DNA of 64,000 nt, taken from Phallusia mammillata (lineage: Eukaryota > Chordata > Ascidiacea > Phlebobranchia > Ascidiidae). Under the pieces are notes generated by a model. It saw nothing but the letters and a program-made list of their open reading frames with translations. It had not been told where the DNA came from and did not search any database. Below, in pieces: positions 12,941-24,400 of this stretch. Position 1 is the first letter of the stretch, and every line of letters starts with the position of its first letter. The position numbers were made by a program, and so were the translations under genes. The DNA is taken from contig QLIY01000224.1 in assembly GCA_003260075.1 (NCBI GenBank), forward strand, positions 1 through 64,000. Direction: 5' to 3'.

Positions 12941-14273
12941 AAATAGCAATTTGCTAGTATTTTTGTGCTGAAATGCCTTAAAGCCGTCAAAAATCCAATA
13001 AAGGAGGCTGGAAACTTAACAATAAACACATGATACAGTGAATAGCATACCGTTGTGGGCCATATAAGTTCGTTGCGGAATAAAGCCTCTAATTTGCCCT
13101 CGTTTCAGGCGCCCAGACAGAAGACATTACGACAGAAACCCATTAGTTGAGCCCAAGGGGTTGCTTTGAAAAACAGCCAAGAACCCGCACCGAGCCCAGG
13201 GCGTAATCCACCAGATAAGGCCTCTATTTTGTGGTCGCTTCGGATACCTCGAAAGCCCTAATCAGCTGTTCGGCGGAGTAGACTGCAAGTGGGCAACTAG
13301 TTTTTCTTTTTGGCATCAGTTCAGCTTTTAATTGATTTCATGCGTATTTTCTTAATCACCCGTTGTTTTATTGTTTGAGTCGAAACCGCAGGCAACGCTT
13401 TTAGAGTCAGTTTTCTTTAAAAAAACAACAACCATAAAAGCGTTATTATACCCAGCCAAAGGCAAGGAGCAGGTAATTGCATTTGTTGACATTTCACACA
13501 ACAGCTCTGTACACAAGGCAACTTGTGCGCTCTGTTAGTTATGTTTTGCCACGGCTACGCTCGCCGACCTTCCCTGTTGATTCTGCCCGTGGCGCGTTTA
13601 TTACAACAATCGTAACTGCAAACACAATAAAATGCAACCTGGCAGCAGAGTAACGCGAAAAGAGGTAAAAGAACGGTTCGCTTTTGACGGATAGGAGAGT
13701 TCTGAAATTAAAGTATGAAGAAACAGGCGGATCAAAAAGTAACAAACACATGAATTCTTGCGTTAAATTAAAAAAATACGCAATATTGTGTTGGGAACTT
13801 AGGAGAAATGTTTTAAAAACGGACTAAAAAACAGCATAAATTACAGTAAAAACAAAGGACACAAATAGGCTGATAAAAGCAATGCTATATATAGTTACTA
13901 AAAACTAAAAACGTATGAAAACATTGAAACAAGCACATCAACAACAAAAGTACTAATCCCAAGTGCACACCACATTTACAATACAGGCAAACAACAATAA
14001 AGATTTTAACCAGTATTATGTTAAGAATTCCCTGTTTAACTCACATGGTTAGTGACTATTCCATGAAACATATCAGTACAATCTTAGTTGACACATATGC
14101 CTTCCCTTTACAAACGTGCAGTACAAAACTTTGGTGTACACACATTTTACAAGGGACCAATGCAAAAGGAAGAAACAACAATGAATCACCGTTTACAGCT
14201 TGGCAGCAGTGGTTTTAATGCCACAACCTGTTGGGTAGTGTTGACAAATGGGTTATATGGGAGATTTTACTTG

Positions 14274-15429
14274 TTAAGCTCTTGTGGTAACTATTGGCTG
14301 CATGTCAGCTAAAGAAAAGTTCTTATCTTCCATGACTGGGTTCATACAAAGTTTTACACACACATAAATCCAGTGCATAAAGTATATGGCAGATATGATT
14401 GCGCCAAGCATAACCACTGCAAAGTTCTGTCCCCCATTCCTGTAAAAAGCCTCAAGTGGTTCATCACAAGATTTGTCTACCAAAACACTGTCATCTTCAT
14501 TTGAAATACAAAGCCATACAAAATGCCTTGAATATGCCCCATAGCCAGCAGCTATAGCATAGGCAATGGAGAAAACTGCATTAAAAAGGCAGTCCAATTT
14601 CAAGAATAATTTGGAAGAATGAGTGAATAGGAGACATAAAAATGTGCCACAGGTTACAAGCCATGTAGAAAGGGTTGTGACAGTGAGGGCCAATGTCTGC
14701 TTGTGGACTTGTGGGGTGTCATTGCTTGTTGACATCACTGTGAAAAAAGAAAAAAAGTGTTTTTCTGTGCCAGTGATCCTGAGTAGTAATTAATAATTAA
14801 TGAGATAAGCCCACACCCCCAAGAAAAACAAATTGTCAACAGAGAGAAGGAACTACTTCTGTAGATGGCGTATTTGAAAAACAAATAAAAGCAGTAATTC
14901 AAAAACCAAAACAATGTTATTGTGACAACATTAAACAGATTTGTAATAAATGAAATTTTGCATGATTTAAACTTGCAAATATATTTGGGAAATAAAATTT
15001 AACATGATGGTTTTGGCACATGCATGATCTGTTCAATGCATGATTAATATATAATTTCTTTATGTTCAGAAACACATGGGTCCCAGCTGATATAGTTTCT
15101 GGGTGCTAAGTTTTGAAGCTAACCAGCGAGCAAAACATCCTCTAGTGCAAAATACAAACATCAAGTACTGTCAACAACGTAATTGTGACGTCACACTGAT
15201 TAGATTTACCGAAATACACTGAAATCCATTTCAACGTGTGGTTCAAATTCTGATCTAAGCCTAAATTTGTGCGGCACCAACTTAACGTTATGACTGAGGG
15301 CATAACCTTACCATCGCCAATGTAGATTAATCCCCAGCAAGCGAAGCCGATTAAAATTTCAGTGATCTTGAATAGTCCGTCGGCCGAGGTTACAAAGCGT
15401 TTCTGAAATCGCAGTGAACAAATCGCCAT
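14274..15429 (-). CDS. MARVEL-domain four-transmembrane protein (MAL/plasmolipin/CMTM-like)
   Basis: Two coding exons on the minus strand: 15429-15312 and 14737-14274. They are joined in frame (GAT G|TG) through a GT-AG intron and give 193 residues. The first exon encodes RFVTSADGLFKITEILIG and membrane segment 1 (about 22-37), the classic start of a MARVEL domain. The second encodes segments at about 54-77, 87-108 and 144-167, then a short cytoplasmic tail ending in PIVTTRA. MARVEL proteins such as MAL, plasmolipin and CMTM sit in cholesterol-rich membranes and act in vesicle traffic and membrane apposition. I cannot place it in one subfamily. The start codon is the only Met before the domain. 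It is transcribed in the same direction as the delta-catenin gene upstream of it. Confidence 0.88.
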
Positions 15430-16743
15430 AGTGCAACTCTTAACAACCTTACATAGCTAGTTTTTCTCAACTGTGAATACAGGCCAGATCAAAACTTTAG
15501 TTAAACAAAAAAGTCTCTACCAACGATTAATATAGCTGCTTATGGAGGAAATTACTTCGACTGCACTAAACTAAAGTTAAATTTTCCACATTGCTTTTGA
15601 CTACTTAGGGGCCTCCCGGATTACGTAATTCAATACAACGTCAATTGTCGTCACTTGCGAACTGTTTGTGCGTTACTTGATACGATATTACTGTTCCATT
15701 GACGTCGATAGCCTTGTAACTCGTGCGATTGCATTAGTTTACGATCCACTTGAAACTTGACAACATACTGTCTGCGTCACTCTGCAAAACTGACAAGAGA
15801 AACTTTTTCGCTGCACAAGTTATGGTGTGGAATTCACTGGCATATCTCTACTGGCTTCTAGCGGTATTGAAATTTTATACATATTATGTTGCATTTTTGA
15901 TACTGCTTGGGCCGACAACCTTCTAATGGAGGCACGCCTATTGACTCGCACTCGCCTTGTCAATACTGTAATCAACTTGTGTGCCAACGTTTTTGTGTAC
16001 ACTAAAGTAGTGCTCTTTAATCTGGGTGCACCATAGCAGTTAGGGCCTTTTATAAAAATGTTAAGTGAGAGTAATTTGAAAGGAGCAGGGCCCATGAATA
16101 TCATAACTAAAATAGGTAATAACGTATAAACGTTTACTGCTGTTACTATGATGCTAAAAAGTGTTAGTGTAACTGCCCAGTAGCCTATAGCATTTTAATA
16201 CAAATGAAGGCAAATCTAGTTCTGACTTGTGTTCGAATAGGGTGCAGAAAATGTCTCGCCCTGTATGATAGCGTACGTACCACGACTGCAAAACGGTTTT
16301 GTGCTACTTAAAATATTCATTTACATATGCTTTTTTTCAGCTTAACGTTTTTCAGAACTAGGCAGAGCCGTTGATGTAGATTGCGTTATAAGTGCTAAAA
16401 TGAGTAAGCAAGTTTGCATACTTCAACTGTTAAGAACCGAAATCCTACTCGATAACTCATGTTTTTTTTGAAGCCTTGCTGCTTTACAAAACTGTTCAAC
16501 ACGGATATTCTGAAGAAGCGACAGTGCAAATAAATAAAATTTACTTGGTTCAAGACGCTACCTCTATTTAGTGTTGTTTTAACGTCGTAGCTCTAATGTC
16601 ATCCTTAACTTAGTTTCATTGAACCTTTGATTTTTGCCGAAGAAAATTGTCAACATTTCTGAAAATTTTGGTCTGTATCCATAAGTAAACCAAGCGAATG
16701 TGAAGTCCGTACGTTTGCAAGACAAAACGAAGTCAAATCACCT

Positions 16744-16968
16744 GAAAACAAAACATTTTGTTCAGAAAGGTGCCTTTTTTATGATTTACACATAAAAATG
16801 CAACGTACCTTGCTGTAAGTGTACAATGCCACTTTTAAACCAATTCCAATTGGGGGGGGGGAAAAACAAAACATTTTGTTCAGAAAGGTGCCTTTTTATG
16901 ATTTACACATAAAAATGCACCGTACCTTGCTGTAAGTGTACAATGCCACTTTTAAACCAATTCCAATT
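16744..16968. repeat. Direct duplication of about 106 bp around a G10 tract
   Basis: 16744-16851 and 16864-16968 are near identical, with one-base differences (tttttt versus ttttt, caacg versus caccg), and are separated by G10 at 16852-16861. This is the probable end of one contig joined to the start of its overlapping neighbour. Confidence 0.85.
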
Positions 16969-17028
16969 CGTAAAAAGCCTCAAAAATAACAAAGTGAAGG
17001 TCCAAAAACAGAAAAAAACAATCCATTT

Positions 17029-17030
<2 letters not shown>

Positions 17031-17097
<67 letters not shown>
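17031..17097. repeat. 67-base pure G tract
   Basis: It is an uninterrupted G run. The flanks do not match each other. The ORFs through it on both strands give only polyglycine or polyproline and are not genes. Confidence 0.9.
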
Positions 17098-17098
<1 letters not shown>

Positions 17099-17465
17099 AA
17101 ATACAACTGTACAAATATCCAGGCACGATCGACGCGCAGAAAGGTAACGACATGTTTGAAAAGGCACTGCACGATTTGCAATGAGGAAAAATCCCAGCAC
17201 CTCGCAATGCAATATAAAGAAGCCGCTTGCATAGACAGTTGTGCTTGTGTCTCAGCCAATTTTCAAACTGGGGCAAGTAGAAAAATAAAGATGGTTCTTT
17301 TGACGCTTCTTTAAATGTAAACACAAAAGCAAAGTGACAATAGGCTTGTGAGGACGATTTAACATGCAAGCAAGGGTTTACAAACGAGCTTCAGGCAGTC
17401 AGCCGTGCCGATAATGTGATTTCAGTAGATTTAGGATTTAAATTTTCTTCAAAAATTTCCCGCCA

Positions 17466-17788
17466 ACAAAAAAATCGCAGAACTTAAACAAAATTTATAA
17501 TTTTATGTAATATTTAAAAAGATGATTTTATTAAATACAATAAAATACTTTTTTGGTCGGGCATTAACATTTAACTCACGGTCGACTAGACAAAGCTCGC
17601 TCGTAAACCCGTTTCGGCTTGTGGGGGGGGGGAAATCGCAGAACTTGAACAAAATTTAAAATTTTTGTGTAATGTTTAAAAAGATGATTTTATTAGATAC
17701 AATACAATACTTTTTTGGTCGGGCATTAACATTTTATCTCACGGTCGACTAGACAAAGCTCGCTCGTAAACCCGTTTCGGCTTGTGGT
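17466..17788. repeat. Direct duplication of about 155 bp around a G10 tract with SNPs and indels
   Basis: The left copy, 17466-17622, and right copy, 17633-17788, differ at several positions, for example cttaaac/cttgaac, attaaata/attagata and atttaac/attttatc. The differences look allelic rather than like sequencing error. Confidence 0.85.
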
Positions 17789-18497
17789 ACAGGTCTAATG
17801 ATTTGAACGGACGGAAAAGGCACAATGTGAATAAGGTACAAAAAAGTACAAATGGCATCGGATAAAAAAAAACAAGTTATCACAATTTTATGAAAAAAAC
17901 AGGGTATTTAGAAAAGTCACTGCAAACTCTTGAAGCGCTGCGCATTTAACAAAATAAACTCTGAAGATAGCATCATATCCAATAAATAATTCTCGGCATT
18001 GGGACAGCGTAAGCGATTTGTGCTGCTTTGGCAAAAATAAAGGAAGACAAATAACAAAATATCATTTACGTTAAACAATGCAACGAAAAGATACAGGTTT
18101 TCGTGTAATTAAAACATAAGGAGTATGTGAAATATTTGATCAACGCCTGATAGTCTGCACTTTGCAGCTAGTTAAAAAAATATACAAATCACTAAATGGA
18201 CAATTGAATTTCATGGCGAAAAAATGATTTTCATCGTATGGCGCTCTGTACATGTTTGCACCTTTACATCAATGATACAGTAAATGGATTTCGTTCATTT
18301 AAAGCCGAGTATTGCTTTTGAATCAGGCCCAAATGAGTACAAACGACTGTTTGAATTTAACCACCAATGATCTGAAATTTATGTACACACATTTGGTGCA
18401 GTCAGTAATGTTTATACCCTATCCTTAAGTATTACAAAAAATACCATACATTTAACTACCAAATTTTGTTGCTTTGCCAAGATAAAGTACTTATTCC

Positions 18498-21400
18498 TTA
18501 CACCCACGAATCTATAGCCCCAAGTGCGTCACCCTGTATCATAGTGACGTAATTGGAGTCGGGTTGTGGTGAATGAAAGTTTTTCGGGTGATTGGGGTAC
18601 GGGGACATGGGAGCATAGGGTAAGGAAGGACGGGTGTAGATATGCTGGTGCTTGGGTGGGGGTACTTGCATTTGCGCGTTGCTGTAAGCTGGTGACTCCG
18701 GTATTTCCTGCAAAAATGTTTTGATTACTCATGGTAAAGATATTTTTTTACTGTTCGGCTTCAAAAATAAGGGTGGGAACAAACTTACAAAAGCTTTAAC
18801 TTTTTGCGCTGTGCAATGTTTACATGGTAGGTTTGTAGGAAAATAATTTCGGTAACTGGCTGTTAGGTGCTCGACCAACTAAAAATCGTACAATGTTAAT
18901 GCGGATGCTTACAGTTTTGAAACAATCGCTGGTGTTCAAAAACGCTTAAAAACAATACGCAACTTTTTGAAACACAACCACCAAATTTTTAGTCAGTCTC
19001 TGTACCGCATTCGACCGACCTTGACAATTGTTTGTCAGAGCTTAATTCTGAGCCAAATTACATAGACATCGTTTGAGCATAAAGGTAGGCCAAACATAAA
19101 CAAATCTGCCGTATCGCACTGGTACTATCGAACGTCCAATTTTTGTTGGTCAGGCCTTATGTCGTGACTGATTTATTCTTACGTCGTAACAATACAATAA
19201 CGACGTCATATTTGATCGAACTTCAGTTTGGTTGAAGAACACCTTTTTAGCACATTCCCAATCAAGCGTCCGACATGCAGTCAGGGGGGGGGGGTTGATC
19301 GAACTTCAGTTTGGTTGGAGAACACCTTTTTAGCACATTCCCAATCAAGCGTCCGACATGCAGTCAACAATAATGCAAAAGTATTGGCTTTTTTCTTAAT
19401 CAACTTACCCGATAGCCATTGGAGTCGTCAGGTGACATCGGCGGACTGGCATACGGTGACACCTGACTGCCAACACTTGCCACGGGGGGGGGGGCACCTG
19501 CCAGTGCAAAGTGGTAGTGGGTCCATCCTTCCTTCTTCAAACTTGACCGCAGACTTTTATAATCCCATAATGTGGCGAGCACGCGACCCGCGGCTTTAAT
19601 TAACCGATGAGGGTATCTGAAAGGCAAAGAAAAGAATACATGGTTGAAATTCATTGATTTCATCACGACATTATGATTATCTTTTTTATTAAATGAGCCA
19701 GAGTTCCGCATTTTAGATGTCAGCTCGAACATGTACAGCTGAACTACAGTTTTTATCAACGTTTTATTACTGTTTTTGCGCCAGTCTCTTTTTCGTGTTT
19801 ACCGTGTTTGGTGTTATATAAATTTGGGTAGTGTGATATTACTCTGGGGGGGGGGCGCTCGAACATGTACAGCTGAACTAGGGTTTTTTCAACGTTTTAT
19901 TACTGTTTTTGCGCCAGTCTCTTTTTCGTATTTACCGTGTTTGGTGTTATATAAATTTGGGTAGTGTGATATTACTCTGATGAAGATGCCCTAAATGAGA
20001 CGTCGAAACGTCGGATGAGTCAAATGTAATTGCCAGTTGATCAAAAGAACAGTTTATGTACGGTATATAGGTCGAATCCCAAACTTAACCTAACATTGCA
20101 CACAACTCTTTCTGTTTAGGTACATAATGTTACTTTTGGGTAAACATAGAATGGTGATAAATAAAAGTTGAATCTAAGTTATTAAACTGGACACATAAAA
20201 AACCTGGGCAAAAACCGCAAAATTTGTCAACAAAACGTCAAATACAAAAACATTGTATAGTTTCTAATGATAAAATCACAGTGACTAATTTATACAGACA
20301 ACTCAATACAAAATGGGAAAAACAATGCTGTACCTGTATCCTGTACTCCGGCTAATAGCAACCAACTTGGGAACAGCTCCAACAGCGTGCAGCCTCACAG
20401 CGTTCTCAGTGCTACTGTTGACCAACTCGCGCAGTGCCCCGCACACAGCGTCGATGAGAAGTACACGCTGCGACCCAATTTGCGGGAAATCGAAAGCAGT
20501 ATTCCCGCTTGGAGAACTCAACTCGTCGGCGTTGGGAAGCAGGTCTACGAAGTCTTGCATTGCGTGTTTACCTGACATTTATTTTTAATTTGTTGGTTAA
20601 ACTTGTATATATCTATTATTTTATCAATAACGTAGCAGCATTATTGCACGATTTTTAAGGATAAGTTTTATTGTGTTTATTCTTTGCATACCTATCAGTT
20701 GCTTGTTTCTTATGTCCAGTGCCATATTTCGTAAGGCTGAACATATAACAGTTACAATCCGTTCATTGTCCATATGTAGGAATTCCACAAGCATAGGCAA
20801 GCCCTTCTCTTTTCGAACGGCAGTCCTACATATAAAATATTGTTGTCAAAATTTGATGTTAAACATAAGCAAAAAAATGATTCATAATTTTAAGTGTAAG
20901 ACTATAATCAACGAGTTATTAATATTTCTCTAAAAAATATAGAATTGGGCCATAAATGCGTTTTTATAATTTGAAAGATTGACAAAAAGTCATTAATTTC
21001 CTGACATCAAAAACTTTGGACAGCAAAAAAACGTCGCAGAAAGTCATAACCACACAGTGTTTGGATTTGGTAAATCTTGGGCTAAGCTAAATAGACTGGA
21101 AATTATATTTAAAATTTCGATGTCATTACATAACCAAACTACCTGATATTTGCTGACCAGACCCATTGGCCAGCTGACAAGTTTTGCATTGCACCTGACG
21201 CTGCTTCCAAGGTACCAAAGTTGCAAGTTTCCGCGAGTAAGGCAAGATATCTACGTACTACATCAGGTTGCCATAACATCTCAACTCCTTGCACGCTGAT
21301 CTGGGAGCTGGTGCGAGATGTGTTGAATATAACCTAAAAAATATACAAGAAATAGTTGTAAAATAGTATTTTAGACACTGTATACCTTTAGTTAAATAAA

Positions 21401-24400
21401 TAATCACATTGGGAAATAAAATCATTTTCGTCGTTAAAGCAACAAAACAATTTTGCCCTGCTCTTAAATAATTTCGGGCAAAAACAGTCGCTAATTTATA
21501 GCTTTCAAAAATATGTAACTGTGTCGAAAGGGTATTTACAAACTGGCTTAAAAAGTTCTTTAACGGTGGTTAGGTTTTCTTTTGTAAGGTGATTGTTTCT
21601 TAATCGATACAATTTATTGACCAAAGTAAACTCCAATGTAGCTCAAATGGTACAGCGCAACTCCCGGAAATACTCAAGCTGTGGGTTCAACTCCCGCCGC
21701 AAGCTAGATTTTGCTATAACCTGTGATTATGTGGGAATGCTTAGGAGAACGGCTTGTTTAGGTATAACGTTTTCAAGAGAGGTCAGGCGTACTAAGATTT
21801 ATAAATTGTATGCCATGATCGCTGGTCTGCATGAACGCTTCAGGGCTGATCCCAGGGGTATACGTCTATGTTGACGTTAGCTAAGTTTTCATTTTACGTT
21901 TTTCTCATTTATATTTAGGCTATTGCTGTCAGGCATAATATCATGTATTTTCAAAATACTTTTGCCAGAAGAGCTCTATAAACTTGGGTTTTCTCATTTG
22001 TTTTGCAATATTTTTTAAAAACTATGTAACCGGCGGGGGAGAGGCCTAAATTTCAGTGCATACCAACCTCAACATCTTTGCTCTTCCGCTTTTCCTTCTT
22101 CTTGTGTCTCCTCCAGCACTCCTCATCCTTCTCACCATCCAGTTTACTTGCCTCCACATCTCTGCTGAGAGGCACATGAGCGGCCTCCACCTCCACTGCG
22201 AGACGATAGGAGAGGTTCCTCAAGATGCACATGCAGTTTTCCACACCCTGGAAACACATGCTAGTTCAGAATTGTAAACCCGAAACGAAAGTACAAGTTC
22301 AAAATCACCAACCGGATTTCATTTTGAAAAACAAGGCCTGAATTGGACCTGAAAGATAGTAAAAAAGCCGACCCAACTTACAACTCTTTACTAGTTACTG
22401 TACTCAGTTGTGACACAAGGCTGCACGAAACGAGAATGTGCAAATTCACGGTGGTGATATATTTGACTGAGTACGATGTATTTGACCATTTTTAGGTCTT
22501 TTTGTATTTTTGTATAAAATTCCATTTCATGTTTTTTATTGGTTTCCCTTCACCAAACCCAACATTTATATTCATGCTGGCACTTTAACGAAGTTAACGC
22601 GAACTCGATGCTGTTTTACAAACATTTGCAGTATTTAAGTCTTATGTTTTGTCAATTGGTCTATTTGACGATAAGACACCGAGTATTCAGGCAAACCTTC
22701 CTGCCGAATTGCCTTAAATGTGGTTTTATCCTTCCCTGTTATTTTTCTGATTGCATGAGCAAAAACTTTAACTATAACTATAACGAGAAACCAAATTAAA
22801 CCAACTAGAAGGCTTGGTTTACTTTCAGCTTTCACCCACCGAAACTTACCAGCAGATTAGGTGATTGAATGTGTGACGGTGAGTCGTTGGAATTATGACA
22901 AAGTTAATTTCAGTGTAATTTTGTAACAGACCAAAACATGATTACAGACACCATTAATTAACCAAATCTTGCAACACTCCACGGGTCCAAACCCTGTAAG
23001 AACCCTATAGCCCAAAACTCGAGGAAGTGCTAACCATAATGCTATGTCATAAATCGCGGTCTCGAACCTCCGTTTACAAAACACATTTCCGGCTTTTCAA
23101 AGCCAATGTCGCGACAAAGCACAAATTCCCACAACATAAAAAGCACCAGAATCCCACCTTGCTATCGACGTCGCTTTTTCCGATCACGTTTTCAACGACA
23201 AGCAGCAAAGCTTCAATTAGTCCGTCGCACTCTCTCATTTTCCGTCTCACCTCGACACCGGCCGAACTGATGTTCCTACGAAGAGGTTGCGGCCAATTAC
23301 ACTTGTTACAAGGTTCGTCGTAAGTGCGCTAGCGGCTTAAGTAGTGGAAACAGGGCCGTAGTTTAAGTACTGCAAGTCGGATTGGGCTTTTTCGGCGATG
23401 AAATTTGGTTAAGTGCACTCTGGGTTGCGGAAAACTGTCTATGTCGTGGTTATGGGCTAGCTAGTATATGTATTTGCTGCTTTTGTTGCAAAAAATACGT
23501 TTTATAATGCACATACAAATCGCATTTAAGCAGCAAATTGTTCTAGTTTTATATTTATTCTGATCGTCTTTCACGTCATAATTTATCCACGATTTTTATA
23601 TTAGTTTCATAAATACATACAACTACATATTGATATTGGCAGTTATGGCGCCATAGTTATGTCAATCAATAAACAAAACAACAATTCAATACGACTATTA
23701 GGGTACAACACAAACATACATGTTTTCCCTTTAACAATCAATCAACGACAAGCAAACAAGTTACCTCAAGCATCCAGTGGCATTGATAAACAACGACGAC
23801 CAATTTGGATCAATAGTAAAATCGCTGGCAGTCAAATCAGTATAGGAATCGGGCATCTCTTCTGGGCAGTACTTGGCCATCCTATAGGGGTCAATCAGGG
23901 TCACATAATGAATAATAATGCGGCTGGCCAGTGCGGACATAGCACTGTCCGAAATTGTGTTTTTGAGTTGCTCACAGGAAGACAGGTTCCACAATACGCC
24001 TGGAGATTAAGATCTATTAGTTTGTATCTTTCAAAGAACTTTTTATTTGTACAAAGTGTTCATGTGCCCTTAGGGCTGATTTTACAAAATCTGTAAGTGG
24101 GGGGGGGGTATTAGGGTACAACACAAACATACATGTTTTCCCTTTAACAATCAACCAACGACAAGCAAACAAGTTACCTCAAGCATCCAGTGGCATTGAT
24201 AAACAACGACGACCAATTTGGATCAATAGTAAAATCGCTGGCAGTCAAATCAGTATAGGAATCGGGCATCTCTTCTGGGCAGTACTTGGCCATCCTATAG
24301 GGGTCAATCAGGGTCACATAATGAATAATAATGCGGCTGGCCAGTGCGGACATAGCACTGTCCGAAATTGTGTTTTTGAGTTGCTCACAGGAAGACAGGT

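Larger units (their letters stand above)
9826..14273. other. Repeat-rich gap without a recognised gene
   Basis: No ORF here joins by splice sites to a recognisable protein. Contents: a hAT-like end near 10143 (caggggtacacaac), AT-rich short repeats near 10230-10270, a 95-base pure G tract at 10791-10885, and diverged direct repeats at 12.77-13.25 kb. An isolated minus-strand ORF of 77 residues at 11175-11408 has ordinary amino-acid composition but no family I recognise. Confidence 0.5.
15430..18497. other. Intergenic region with two assembly-type duplications and a 67-base G tract
   Basis: This lies between the MARVEL start and the delta-catenin stop, including the catenin 3' untranslated region. 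No supported gene is present. The ORFs at 15820-16104 read on both strands of one stretch and match no family I know. It contains the joins at 16852 and 17623 and the G tract at 17031-17097, each listed separately. Confidence 0.5.

Noticed and set aside
15820..16104. Opposing ORFs between MARVEL and delta-catenin
   Set aside because: Both strands are open over the same stretch and neither matches a family or has splice partners.
16903..17369. Overlapping polyproline/polyglycine ORFs on both strands
   Set aside because: They exist only because of the G67 tract; there are no splice sites or conserved flanks.
21638..21715. A functional tRNA gene
   Set aside because: A- and B-box-like sequences are present, but the acceptor stem does not pair and a similar copy with target duplications occurs at 33810, so a SINE is more likely.
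23765..23999. A second genuine delta-catenin exon 10 (tandem exon duplication)
   Set aside because: Identical coding sequence, a G10 tract between copies, a frame break if both are used, and the same duplicated-flank structure at more than 20 other places.
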